This document shows, one piece after another, positions 13,031 to 24,741 of a stretch of DNA of 64,000 bases; position 1 is the stretch's first letter, and every line of letters begins with the position of its first letter. The notes beneath the pieces were generated by a model. The model saw nothing but the letters and a program-made list of their open reading frames with translations, had not been told where the DNA came from and did not search any database. The stretch comes from Cephalopachus bancanus (Eukaryota > Chordata > Mammalia > Primates > Tarsiidae): the NCBI GenBank assembly GCA_027257055.1, contig JAPVLO010000054.1, positions 3,534,001 to 3,598,000 on the forward strand, written 5' to 3'. A program made the position numbers and the translations under genes.

Positions 13031-14735
13031 TAAAGCATAAGTCAGTATAAATGCATGACCCTGTATTTTTCCTACTATGCCACCCTCATCCCTGTGAATC
13101 AATGATAACGATACACAGCAAAATATCATATACCCTAATATCGTGGGGTGAAACTGGAAAAGTAGGAAAAAGGAAGCAAAATCTGGAGTGATCAGAAGCT
13201 GTATAAAATTTCCACACAGTTCAACAAACATGTGTGAAGTAGCTACTATTCTGAGTGCTCACAGCAAAGGGCTGGGTCTCAGTGATAAGTGCACATCCTC
13301 AAAGAGTTTATAGCCCTTCCTCTCTTTAGCCTAAGTGCTACAGGCCTATTTCTGCCCCCTGGTTTTCCCTTCCCCTGACCCTAAACTGGTCTTCCTGCCA
13401 TTATTCCATTCTCAACAAAATTTATGGATTCATTTCTCTAAAATACACTGGGTCCTATTAGAATTATTCCATGCTGATTCCAATGATTTATAATAAAGTG
13501 AGAACACTCTATCATGCCAATATTGATTTAATTCTTTCCTGTCTAACCAGCCTTATTGGTTGCACCCCTTCCAACTTGCACTCATGGTCTAACCATACTC
13601 AACTTCTTTTCACCCATTCACACTGTTTTCATTCGCATCTCTGTCCCCTAGAGTTCCTTTCATCTCCTTTCTCCACCTCACTCCTAACAATCCTTCAAAC
13701 TAGTGTGAGTAAAGGACATACACTGGAAATTAGTGGAGTAAGGAGTTGGATAGTTTGATAGGTGATGAAACACAAAAGTTGACATTAAATGATAGAGTTG
13801 TGAAATGTAGGGCCCTTAAAAGTCTTCTAATAAGAGAGTAACATAATAAAAGGGATATATAAGAAAAGTAACCTGTGTTATACAGATCCTGTCAGATTTA
13901 GGAAAAGCTAGAGTCCAAATTAAAACAATATCTAGGCACAAAATGATGGTAGCATAGATGATAATTAATAGTGGTAGGAATTCAAAAGAAAGGCAACCTA
14001 TTAGGACACAGTGCCTGGCTAGAAATAAGCAGCCAAGAATTTAACAAGGGCAGTTTATAACAATGCAAGTAAGTTAGCATAAAACTAAAACACATACAAC
14101 GTGGCTTATAAAAGAGAAACATAAGGCTATCTTTCGTTGCATGTGCCAAATTGCCTGAGTGCCACAATAGCACAGAGCTTTAGGTGGATTTTGTAAGCTT
14201 CACTCAAGGATCAAATATACACTACTAGTCAGTGATTGGTAGGCTTGATGAAAATTGAATTTTCAACTTAAATTTCTCCAAATTGGTCTTAGGAAACCAG
14301 ATGCAGCAACTAAGTTCAAAAGGACAGTTTCATTGAGGTTTTAAAAAGAAGTGAGAGAAAATGAGAAAGACACAATAACACCAAACTGAGAATGAATGAA
14401 ATACAGCACTCATGGCTCATTGGGTTGCTGTAATATGCCACACAAATAATTGGTACCAAGACTACTGAATAAACATCTGCTTTAATGATGAGTGTATCTA
14501 CATTGTATTTCGTGATTACCTCTTAATAATTTATAAGATGACTTAAAAGTTAAACATATATGCAAAGAAATTCTACTCTTTTCACTAGGCTATGTCATTC
14601 TAGAATTTATAAACTCTGCCAGCTCTCTTTCCTAGGGATCTTTAAGCAATTGGGCATTTTGGGAAGCATTAGATATCATATTTGAATGAAGATAACACAG
14701 CATCCAACCGTAGTAGCTTGATCGTAGACATATTA
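13030..14735. other. No recognised feature
   Basis: AT-rich, partly pyrimidine-rich at 13310-13700. No gene or repeat that I can name; the 95-codon frame at 13471-13758 shows no known domain. Confidence 0.45.
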
Positions 14736-15240
14736 GAACAATAACACAAAAACCAGATATATATTATATATATAATAGATATATTAGGGATCTCCAGAAA
14801 ATAACCACTGGGTGTGTATGTGTGTATGTATATATAAATTAAAAGTATACGTTTATATAAATATATGCATATATAAATCCATATATAAATATGTAACTAT
14901 ATACATATAGACATATATGTAGAGACTCACTGTAAGGAATTGGCTCATGTAGTTCTGGAAGCAGAAATTCCAAGATTTGCAGCTAGCAAGCTGTAGACAC
15001 AGGGGAGCCAATATGTAGTTCTAGTCTAAGTCCAAAGGCCTGAGAACCAGGAAGCCAACGGTGTAAGTTCCAGTGCAGAAGCCAGCAGAATAGAATTCAA
15101 GAAGAGCCAATATTTTAAGTCCAAAGAACAGGAAAGACTGACGTCCCAGCCAAAGCAGTCAGGCAGGCAGAGTTCCCTCTTATTCAGCTTTTTTGTTTTA
15201 TTCAGGTCTTCAACTGATTGAATGAAGTCCACTCACATTC
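14735..15240 (+). repeat. Old interspersed repeat with AT-rich core
   Basis: The motif chain agggatctccagaaaa, a TATA-rich run (14757-14925), taaggaattggctcatgtag, atttgcagctagcaagctg, ccaaaggcctgagaaccagg and cttcaactgattgaatgaag is a repeat that I know from many mammalian introns, although I cannot give its family name with confidence. The TATA-rich run is intrinsic to that repeat rather than an independent satellite. Confidence 0.6.
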
Positions 15241-15639
15241 CGTCTGCTGTTAAAACTTTCCAAAATGTTTTTCAGGATTAAAAACCTAAAATTCATTTCT
15301 CAATTTTCTTTGTTGACAGGAACAGGTCACTTACGGATATTCTTATTTCTGAGTTTCTGATATCCTTGTCCAAGTTGAGTACAGGCTGGAGGATCTATAG
15401 GAGAGTGCTAGAGTCAGAACTAGTAACAAAAGGAATAGGATGTACAGAAAGGTCTTATGTGTGATGTGCTACCAACACTGGCCTCCAATAGATTCTTCAC
15501 GCCTGTGTATACACATTCATGCATATGTGTCCTAGTGCATTCATAGCACATACACATACATACAACCACAATACACACAAGACATTATGGAGCAGGCATG
15601 AACTTGGCTTAGCCGGGGAGATTACAGAAAGAAGAATGG

Positions 15640-15960
15640 GAATGTGGAAAATGGGAAACAGCAAAGGTACCTAAGAAGTAGGATAAAAAGTAACTGGTGG
15701 GTCTGAGAGACCTGACGGGCTTAAGCACAGAATAGTTCCGGACGTTCATTGAAAGATAACCAGGAAAATAGAGTTAGGACCAGATCATGGCAGGAACTGA
15801 ATGTCAGGCTAAGGGACTGGACTGTTTCTTTATAGTTGGTGATGAGGCCAGGGAATATTTTTGAGCAGGAGACTGACAAAAGGAATATTTTAGGGAGACC
15901 AATCAGGCCATGGTGTGCAGAACATGTGTGGTGCCTACAGGGGAGTAAGCAGTGACTTCA
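15640..15960 (+). repeat. Old mammal-wide repeat (same family as 54300-55300)
   Basis: The blocks gagttaggaccagatcatgg, ggactggactgtttctttat, and gagcaggagactgacaaaag follow the order of a widespread old mammalian repeat that also appears at 27345-27870, 41290-41600 and 54300-55300. Family not named. Confidence 0.5.
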
Positions 15961-16655
15961 TTCTACCCTTTGTATGAGCTCAGGTTAAGTGCAGTAATAG
16001 ATGGGGGAAACAGAGGTAGGAATGTAAACGTAGCAACAGGTAAGGATACCTATGTATATGTAAAGAAGGCAGAAAAATAGTCAAGAGGAAATATTCATGA
16101 GGAGTCCATATTGGAGGCTGTTTTAGATAAAGCGATGGCAAGGACTTCAGAAGTACGAATTCACAGCACTGTGTAGGCGCTTCCTTGTTAACCTGATACA
16201 ACTCTCCTACAGCTAGCTACTCCTCTTTACTCTCTCTTCTTTCTGTCTCACAACTTTTGTTTCCTTTCCAGACATAGATCCTCAACAGGTAATAATTTTA
16301 TGCATTCTGTGGTAATATAAATACCTTATTGGTTGGTCCTCATCAAAATGAGTTGAAAAACAATCAGTTGAGCCAGGATCTAGTAAGAATGAGTTTTTTA
16401 AAGGTAGTTCAAGATTGTTATTTTTAAGTACTAACAAATAGGAAAATATTTATTCATTAGAAATGTTGAAAATGTAGGCAAAATAGTTATTAGAAAAAAA
16501 TGTTGAATCATTCCCATCTTTCTCCTATCTAGTTTCTTGCAGTCTTTTTCTTTCTCAATAAATTTTTTGAGCACCTGTTTCATCTATTTGGCAGGTGGAG
16601 TAAATTTGATTACTCTCAACTGTTTTGTTTTGTATGACATTTAACATGCACATAT
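15960..16655. other. No recognised feature
   Basis: Nothing coding or repetitive that I can support. Confidence 0.45.
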
Positions 16656-16905
16656 TAGAGTTTAAGCCAGGTGTTATAAACGCAGCTATGTATTATCACC
16701 TGGGAAGCTTTAAAATCCATCATTTCCCAGGCCTGGCTCCAGACCCAGTTGAATCAGAATCCTTCTAAGGGTAGAGAGAATAATGCCTACTCACAGGTGA
16801 TTCTAATTGAAGCCAGGCAAGGAGTCTGTTCTCTCTGCATAGCTCCTGCATCTCATACCTGTTGGCAGTTGACTCTGCAAAGGCCATTCTTAAGAAATCT
16901 TTGAA
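16655..16905 (+). mobile_element. MER5-type hAT element, diverged
   Basis: The blocks tattatcacctgggaagctt, cccaggcctggctccagacc, gaatcagaatccttc and caggtgattctaattgaagc follow the MER5A consensus order. Non-autonomous and non-coding. Confidence 0.65.
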
Positions 16906-16909
16906 ATGC

Positions 16910-18150
16910 CACCTTGAAGTATAGTGGTCCAATATTTTAAGAATAAGGCTTTAAAGAAAGTTATTGCAAGTCACAGTTAAGCTATTCACTCAAACTGGAC
17001 ACAATCTCTGTTTGAGCAGAAGATTACAGTGAAGCTGTTTTTTGAGGGCATGATAAAAAGAGAGGAAGGAGAGATTTAATGCAGTGAACGTTACTTGTTA
17101 AAATTTAAGAATGCTTGCCGTTAAATCTCAAAGTCCTATTTTGAGAAGATGTGCATAGGTTAATGCTTCCTCTTCTTGTCTTTCCTTATGTAATTTACAG
17201 TTCCAGCTAAATCCTAGGGATTTAAAGGGCTTCCCGTTGATATCTAAAGGGCATTTTAAGCAAATAAAATGGTGAAATGTCTTTTGAAATAGATAAACTG
17301 TACCTCTATAAAATCCACTTAATGAGAATATGCTAAAAAGCATGACGTTTTTCTATTGGACCATAAATTATACAATTTTAAACAGATTTCTAAAATGAAA
17401 ATAAATTGTTCCAATTATTTTGAAATTACTTTTTCCTCAAACAAAACAAAAAGAATTTCTAGATGTCAGGATTATTTTGCAAGAATTATCATGTGTGGGT
17501 CAGATGAATATGCTTCACTTTACCAAGAGTTAAGAGTAACTTGTCTTTAATAAGATTGTATCTGATTCCTGTTGTGATATAGTTTTTAAAATTTGAAAGA
17601 CATTCCTCCCAATCCCTTGCATATTTTAATGTCCTGATTTAATACAGCTGTGTGCACATATGCACACACACACATCTAACACATATAAACAAACATATAG
17701 ACAAAAATTATGATAAAATAATTATTTGTCTATTACACATCTGCTTGTTCTTTCTCTCTGACAAACTCTTAGTCAGTGAATCCAATGGTATTTTTTTCCC
17801 TGATACAGTTTTGTCTTTCCCTATAGGTATTTTCACAACAGTGCAATGTCCCCAGTATCGTAGGTTTTGCTATTTTAAGTTACTGTACTTAGAAATTAGA
17901 ATAATTCCAAACAGGATGACATATGGATTTTAAACATCAGTACACAGTAGTCAAAATATCAGCTGGACCATACTTCTTTGCAAAAATAACCATTTATTTA
18001 GAAGTCTGTACCTATCAATACTATTTCTCTGTGGCAGTTAATATCTTGTCTTAAAAGTATAACATGCCTCTCAGATGTAATCAGCAACTTATTTAGAAGC
18101 AGGAGCAAGAATAAAAAATTAAAGAATGAAAGGGAAGGGAAGGGAAGTGT
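16910..18150. other. No recognised feature
   Basis: AT-rich with a short CA run at 17660-17672. Open frames of 64-93 codons have no recognisable content. A short (GGGAA) run at 18131-18146 precedes the L1. Confidence 0.45.
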
Positions 18151-18156
18151 CTATTT

Positions 18157-19225
18157 CTATCTTTTGCCCACTTTTTAATAGGGCTGTTTGTTTTTTTCCT
18201 ACACATTTGAGTTCCTTGTAGATCCTAGATATTAGGCCTTTGTCAGATATACAGTTGACAAATATTTTTTCCCATTCTGTGGACTGTCTCCCCACTCTCT
18301 TGATGGTTTCTTTGGCTTTGCAGAAGCTTGTCAGTTTGATGAGGTCCTACTTGTCTATTTTATCTCTTACAGCATAGGCATTTAGGGTTTTATTCACGAA
18401 TTGATTGCCTGTTCCAATTTCCATAAGGGTGTCTCCTGCATTTTCTAAGGTTCTTACAGTTTGAAGTATTATGTTTAGGTCTTTGATCCATTTAGAGTTG
18501 GTTCTTGTATATGGTGATAGGTAGGGTTTTACTTTAATACTCTGCATGTGGTCAGACCTCAATAACTCAAAATACAACAGTTGCTGGAGAGGATGCAGGG
18601 AAAAGGGAACATTCCTTACACTGTTGGGAGTGTAAACTAGCACAACTTCTGTGGAAAACAGTGTGGTAACTCTTAAAAGATCTAAAACTCAACCTGCCAT
18701 ACAGTCCAGCAATCCCCTTCTGGGAATATACCCAGAGGAACTCAAATTACTCTATGAAAAAGATACCTGCACACGCATGTTTATTGCAGTATTGTTTACA
18801 ATAGCAAAAATATGGAATCAACTGTGCTGCCCATCAAAAGCGGGCTGGATTAAAAAAATGTGGTGCATATACACAATAGAATAATATGTAGCCACAAAGG
18901 ACAAAATTATGAACTTCACAGCAACTTGGATGAATTTAGAGTCTATAATACTCAGTGATCCATCGCAGAAACAAAGAACTGAGTACCATGTGTTGTCACT
19001 CATAAGTAGACCCTGAACAATTAACATAATACTATAAGAAAGGGATTGGCAGTAGAGGGAAACTGCCGGTGAAGGGGGGGACACACTTCAACAATTAGGG
19101 TACCTGATCTCAAACCAGTTGAAGTGGGGACCAAAGTGAGGCCCAAACATTACCTGTACAATGACCATTTGTATACCAAACCCTGAATTGTACCCCACAT
19201 CTTTAAAATAAAAATAATAATAATA
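18157..19225 (+). mobile_element. L1, 5'-inverted truncated copy
   Basis: 18157-18555 is ORF2 3' sequence in reverse; 18556-19225 is the later part of ORF2 plus the 3' UTR in forward orientation, ending in catctttaaaataaa and an A-rich tail. On the + strand, part of the ORF2 C-terminus can be read (NPLLGIYPEELKLLYEKDT, then CTRMFIAVLFTIAKIWNQ), with disabling stops. About 200 bases of ORF2 seem to be missing at the inversion junction, typical of twin priming. The 3' UTR is longer than in neighbouring copies (extra block near 19108-19165). Incapable of movement. Confidence 0.85.
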
Positions 19226-19259
19226 AATACTTTTAACTAAAAAATAAAATAGGGATTGA

Positions 19260-19930
19260 AAAAAAAAAGAAGAAAGAGAAGTAGAAATAGGAGAAAGAAA
19301 AAGAAATTATATGGGCATTTGAAGGTGGAGGGCAAGAAGACCCTACCCCCAAAGTAATAGTTTTTGGTGCTTTGAGAAACACTTCTGGCTTTGGTTACCC
19401 ATAATTGCACACCCCATCAGACATTTGGTCCTAAGTTGACTTTCTGTCTGGCTATCTACAATCCAGAAGAACTAAAGATCAATGAAAAGAAGAATCAACA
19501 GAATATAAGAATAAAAATCAACATGAAAGTTAAGTCAGATCCTGCCAAGTAATAATCTCTTGGTAAACCATGAGGGTGCTACACTCTGCCAATGAATAAC
19601 ATTTTGATGAGATATGACTCAGTGCAAAGTAGAGATCTGGCAATGACCATGTCTCCATTTGAACCGTATCCAGAGGGGGTCAGGTCCTGGATTTGTCCAA
19701 GTGAACTGTCAGACAGTCTACCCATAGCACTACCAGAAGGAGCTATTACAATAGTTCACTTTCATCCTAGCAATGAGGCTGAACGTGTGTTCCTATGAAA
19801 GAGAATGCAGACCATAGTATCTTTCTCATCGGCTCAATATGGTATCCTGTATTCACAACAACACTTTAAGGGAATCAGGGTAGATTCCCCAACCCCTGCC
19901 TATTTTTTAAGGTGAGAAAACTGGGGAAAA
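19260..19930. other. No recognised feature
   Basis: A purine-rich start (19255-19310) follows the L1 tail, then non-repetitive sequence. A 68-codon frame at 19592-19798 shows nothing known. Confidence 0.45.
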
Positions 19931-19934
19931 GCAA

Positions 19935-20185
19935 AATTTAGCAATTAAGAGCACAGATTCTTCCCTCAGGTTACCTAGATTCAAATAATCTCTCTGCCAT
20001 TTATTACCTGTGTGACTTTGGGGACATTAACTAGCCTCTTTCTACCTTGGCTTATTATCCATATCATAGGAATAATTATATCTACCTCATTGAGTTTTTA
20101 TGAGGATTAAATGAACTATGTTTAAAGTTTCTAGAACATAGCATACAATGTGTTCAGTAAATTTCAGCTGTTTATTATTTTTATT
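19935..20185 (+). repeat. MIR SINE
   Basis: Near full-length MIR: aattaagagcacagattctt, cctgtgtgactttggggaca, tatctacctcattgag, then tgaggattaaatgaactatg. Confidence 0.85.
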
Positions 20186-20324
20186 TTAAATATTTTTAAA
20201 TTTTTACAAGTAATAGGCAAAAAATGGTATCTTGGTTGTTTGTTTTAATTCACCTTGTTCATTCACTAAAGTTGACCATATTTAAATCATAAGCTTATAA
20301 GCTATTTTGTTTTTCTCTTTAGAG

Positions 20325-20500
20325 ATTGGCAGTAGTGGAAAACTGCCAGGGGAAGGGAGTGGGATTGGCAGTTGAGGGAAACTGCCAGGGGAGGTGGAGG
20401 GGGGCCATACCTCATCAACAAGGGTACCTGCAAATCAATATTTGTATACCTAACCCTGACCTGTACCTCACATCTTTAAAATAAGAAATTTTAAAATTAA
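20325..20500 (+). mobile_element. L1 3' end, severely 5'-truncated
   Basis: Only the 3' UTR is present: two tandem hairpins (tggcagt...actgcca at about 20330 and 20363), a G-rich run, then tttgtatacctaaccctgac and the tail catctttaaaataag. It lies against the left end of the old minus-strand L1. Confidence 0.85.
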
Positions 20501-20946
20501 GAAATAAAAATTTAAGAAATAAATGGACTATTCATGTCCTTTGCTCATTTTCCACTGATTTGTATCTATTATGTATTTAAAAGTACTTTTTGTATATTAC
20601 AGATATTATTTCTTTGCCTATTATTTAAATAACAATCATTTTCTTCCAATCTTTGGACTCTTTTTAACTTTGTTTTTGTTTTTCCTTTACAGAAGTTCGC
20701 ACATTTTTTGGTTTTTATAGATTGGAAAATATAGTCTATTAAAAAGTAAATGAGAGAGAGAAAAGAGATTCACCTCCCCAAAGTAGGGGAGGGGGTCAAA
20801 ACTAGGAAACATGGCGGTCATAGCTCAAAGAGCCACCTGGCCTGACCAGAGTTTAACAAAGCAATGGCCGAAGTTTGTAATTTTTGTGCAATAAAATCTG
20901 TTAGCCTTTTTGTTTGTCTCTTGATATGCTTGCTTTGGAAGACCTT

Positions 20947-21013
20947 TTTTTTTTCAACTTTTAATTTTTTTATTTTAAAGATGTGGGGTACAATTCAGCG
21001 TTAGGTATACAAA
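20947..21013 (-). mobile_element. 67-bp L1 3'-tail insertion with target duplication
   Basis: The insert is the last bases of the L1 3' UTR in reverse (gatgtggggtacaattcagc, ttaggtataca) with a T-rich start. Exact 12-base duplication ttggaagacctt flanks it (20935-20946 and 21014-21025). Confidence 0.88.
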
Positions 21014-21754
21014 TTGGAAGACCTTCTATACCACAAGAGTATAACAATGTTCTCTGATTTTCTCTTTTAGTAGTTATACAATGTTTTTAAAGGTTATTTA
21101 TTTAATCCACTTAGAATTTTTGGCATGATATGAGGTAAGATGCCAATTTTTTTTTTTTTTTTTTTTTACTCAAATTGTCCATGATCTCCCCATGAATTGA
21201 AATTGCATCTATGGATAAATTTCAATGTAAACAAAACTATGGGTCTAGACTTTTTATTTAATTCCATTAATCTATTTATCTATTTTTGTGCTTGTTTTAA
21301 CATTAATTGTGAATTAGGCTGGTTTCAAATCATCCTATACTTTCCATACGTTGTGACATTTATTGCACATTTTTTCTGCCAGGTGAATTATGAAGTAAAC
21401 TTGTCAAATTTCAAAATAATTTTATTGGAGTTTAAATCAGAGTAGCACTAAATCAGTAATTTGAGAAAAACCAGTATCTTTACAATAATAAGCCTGCCAT
21501 TTATTCAGGCCTTTAGATTTTTCAGTAGAATTTTATCATTTTCTTCATATAGGTTTTAGATATTTATTATTAAGATAATTTTTATAAGTTTTTCTTATAT
21601 TGTTTAGATCTCATCACATCTCATTTGTTATTTCTGTTAAATATAGAACATTTGTAACTGTCCTTGAGTATTCTTTCATTAGTTCTAATAGTTTTATATA
21701 GTTGATTCAGTGGGGGGTTTGGGGGGTTTTTTTTGTTTTGTTTTTTGGTGTTTT

Positions 21755-21832
21755 GTGTTTTTTTTTTAGCAGGATTTATTGAGAGGACAGAAAAGTTCCC
21801 ACAGTGGGAGGGGACCTGAAGGGGTTGCCCGA
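21755..21832 (-). mobile_element. Retroposed LTR R-region 3' end with poly(A)
   Basis: On the minus strand: a U3/R-like block with ccactgtgggaacttttctg, an AATAAA signal, cctgct, then poly(A) (T run on +). The flanks tttggtgtttt (21744-21754 and 21833-21843) form a target duplication, so L1 machinery inserted it. It resembles the polyadenylated end of a class I endogenous retrovirus LTR. Non-coding; a near-identical copy sits at 26202. Confidence 0.7.
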
Positions 21833-22074
21833 TTTGGTGTTTTTAATGAGAATAAATGATTGCAGTGTTTAACTATTAAGTATGATGTTTGCTGCATGTT
21901 TCCAATAGATGCTCTTTATCAGTTTCAGGATATTTTGCTCTATTGCTAATGCATACAGAGTTTAGTGGTTTTTCTTTAAACCATTAGTGGATGTTACATT
22001 TTTGCGTCTTACTGTGATGACTATGTGTTTTGGGGTGTTTTTTTTTCAATCATGGAAGTAAATTAAATAGAGTC

Positions 22075-22361
22075 AGCCGGGCTCGGTGGCTCGCCCTGTA
22101 ATCCCGTGCCTTTGGGAGGCTGAGGTGAGTGGATTGCCTGAGCCTGCGGGTTCGAGACCCTCCTGGGCAGCGAGACCTCATCTCTACAATAAATCAAAAA
22201 ATCAGCCGGGCGTGGTAGCGCATGCCTGTAATTCCAGCTACTCGGAAGGCTGAGGCGGAAGGATCGCCGGAGCCCAGCAGGTCAAGGCTGCGGTGGCAGG
22301 GAGCGGCCACTGCACTCCAGTCTGGGCGACTGAGTGAGACTCCAACTCAAAAAAAAAAAAA
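22075..22361 (+). mobile_element. Alu, lineage-specific subfamily
   Basis: Full dimer starting gccgggctcggtggctc; A tail at 22349-22362. Flanks attaaatagagtc and attaaatggaatc form the target duplication. Confidence 0.93.
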
Positions 22362-22555
22362 AATTAAATGGAATCTCAAATATAGAATAAGTTTTGTATT
22401 TTTGTAATGACTCCATCTTATTTATTGTATATTATTTTGGATCCTTTTGTATACGCAGTTCACATCTATATTCATGTGATATTGGTTAAGTGTCCTGTTT
22501 TGTGATAAATTTTTCCGGTTTTGGTTATTTACTTGTTTGTTCGTTTTAGTTGGGA

Positions 22556-22640
22556 TCTCTCTCTTTCTCTCTCTCTCTCTCTGTCTCTCTCTCTCTCTCT
22601 CTCCCTCTCTCTCTCTCTTCTCTCTGTGTGTGTGTGTGTC
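22556..22640 (+). repeat. (TC)n(TG)n microsatellite
   Basis: About 65 bases of TC-rich units followed by nine TG units, occupying the tail position of the reverse Alu that follows; probably grown from that Alu's A-rich tail region. Confidence 0.9.
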
Positions 22641-22890
22641 ACCCAGTTGCACGATTATGGCTTACTGTGTCCTTGACTTCCAGGTCTCAGGTGATCCTTC
22701 TGCCTCAGTCTCCCGAGTAACTGGGACTACAGGCCTGTGCCACCATACTCAGCTAATTTTTTTGGTCATTTGTAGAGACTAGGGCTTGCTGTGCTGCCTA
22801 GGCTGACCTTGAACTCCTGGGTTCAAGCAATCTGCCCACCTCAGACTCCCAAACTGCTGGGATTACAGGCATGAACCATTACACTCAGCC
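22630..22890 (-). mobile_element. Alu, older copy
   Basis: Reverse dimer (tgtcacccagttgcacgatt ... gggattacaggcatgaacca) of AluJ-like age, without the lineage-specific hairpin (it reads ccttgaactcctgggttca). Confidence 0.88.
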
Positions 22891-23489
22891 TAGTTTTGTA
22901 TCAGATATGATGATACAATGAGTTTATAGACAATTTCATGTTTACATTATTTCCTATTCTTCAAAGGGGCTTTATATGTATAACAAAAGAATGATTTGTT
23001 TCGTAATAATTTCTAAAACTTGCTTAATAAGACTTTGGACCTGGTATTATTTGGGGACAAAACATAGAATATTTTCAATATAGTTTGTGGTTATTCATTT
23101 ATTCAGAATTTTAACTTATCCTTGAATCAATTTTTAAAATTCACATTTTTACATTTTTCACTCCATCTATATTTTTCAAATTATTGGTAAAAGCATTCTC
23201 TTTAATTTAAAGTCTCTAGATAAGTAGTCACATTCATTTTTTTGTTGTTGATTCTAGAATATATTTCCTCCTTCTTACTTTATCAAGATTACCAGTTGTG
23301 TACTAATTGTGTACTACTTTACTGATCTTTTCAATCAGTTCTTACATATATTTATCACATCTACAGATTTTTGTTTTATTAATTCTATTTTAATCTTGGA
23401 TTCCTTCTAATTTCTCTAAGTATGTTTTGTTCTTTTCTTGCCTTTTTTTATTTGAACGCTTATTTTTCATGCTTTTTGTCTTCTAATAA

Positions 23490-23705
23490 TCAACTGTAGT
23501 TTACAATAATTTATTATATATTTCAAAATATCTAGAATAGAATAATTCAAATTTTCTTAACATAAAGAAAAGGCAAATATTTAAGGTGATGACTACCACA
23601 GTTACACTGATCTAATTTTTATAAATTATATGATTGGATTAAATTATAACATATATCTCAAATATATGTACACCTATTCTATTATTTATCAGTAAAAAAG
23701 AAGAC
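23490..23705 (+). mobile_element. L1M 3' UTR remnant
   Basis: Contains tagtttacaataatttatta, tttcaaaatatctagaatag and aacataaagaaaaggcaaat, the classical old-L1 3' UTR blocks (compare 37140 and 50450). Confidence 0.65.
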
Positions 23706-23999
23706 AAAAAAATAAGAATAGAATCTTGACCATATCTCATAATGATAAATATGACATGCTTTCACTAACATTTTGTTAATGTAATTTTAACTTTTTTAAA
23801 AATTATGAGTAAGACCTGTATATCACACAAAGCTGGAAAAAAAAACTCAAATAAGCAAAAATGAAAAAAATAAAAATTTGTTAATTCACCACCCTGAGAT
23901 AACCATTAGCCTTTTATAATAGAATATATATAATTATATTTATGAATTAACACAATTGAAATTAGATTACACATTTTGTTTTGCAACCTGCCTTTTATG

Positions 24000-24400
24000 G
24001 TGACCGATGCATAAGTTCGTAGCGTTTTTCTGCTTGCCCATGGGGCATGTAAATGTCAACCAGCCAATGGCTGGCTGGTCATAGTTCATCACATTTGCGA
24101 TTCTCGAGTTGACTGATGTGGATTAAAATGTTTAAACAGATTTCATCAAAGCCCTTCATGAAGGTGGATAATCACTCAGGTCAAAGTGGCCCTCTTTGAG
24201 GCAACAAAACAATTTTCTTGCCATGATGGCATTTTCCCTGGACATGGCACAAATGTTTCAAGCCATCTGCTGCCTTTACTCTTCCATTGAACATAAACAG
24301 AAGACTATGTCGGAAGTGTTCATTTTTTTTCCACTTGACACTCCATCTTCTTAAGCCCACTGACAGCACTAACTTTCTTTAAATTTGCAAACTTCAAAGT
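24000..24400 (-). pseudogene. Mariner-family transposase fragment (N-terminal)
   Basis: The minus strand encodes EHFRHSLLFMFNGRVKAADG with LKHLCHVQGKC after it, matching the mariner helix-turn-helix start ('e.iRh.LLfeFn.G.kAaeA...i..VyGe'), and then FDLSDYPPS, like the 'DFdLsDaPRSGRP' linker. Stops and frame breaks follow. It covers the DNA-binding end, unlike the C-terminal piece at 7795, and the two differ enough to be separate insertions. Confidence 0.65.
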
Positions 24401-24741
24401 GTATTCACAAGCACAACTTTGTCACTCCAAATGACAAACGATAAACTCCCAACACGGCAGTGTTGCCATGCCAAAAGCCAACACTACAAACTAATGCGTC
24501 AGTCTAAATACTTTCACAAATCTCTATCTAAATCATTATCGGCTCTTCTAGGACATCTATTTGATCGACTGTGCTCCACCACTGTTTATTCAAATAGTTC
24601 TTTATGCTGGATATTTAGATTGTGTCTAATTTTCATTACAACATAGACATGCTTTATGAGAGGTGACAAACACACACAGTCTTAGCACCTTAAGGGCTTT
24701 CTAACAAGAAGTAAAAACAAACATAAAAGAATAATGGGGGG

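Larger units (their letters stand above)
20515..23480 (-). mobile_element. Old L1 (L1M-type) with four nested insertions
   Basis: Reverse-strand ORF2 sequence can be followed from the C-terminal region (ctattcatgtcctttgctca at 20530) through tcaggcctttagatttttca (21505) and agatgctctttatcagtttc (21908) to the endonuclease/RT side (tttgttttattaattctatt near 23370). Stops and indels abound. It is interrupted by a 67-bp L1 tail (20947), an LTR-derived insert (21755), a young Alu (22075) and an older Alu (22630). Confidence 0.75.

Noticed and set aside
22144..22165. tRNA gene suspected from the ggttcgagacc B box
   Set aside because: It is the Pol III B box of an Alu; no cloverleaf, acceptor stem or anticodon arm is present.
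22422..22652. Arg/Glu-rich minus-strand frame
   Set aside because: Translation of the (TC)n microsatellite.
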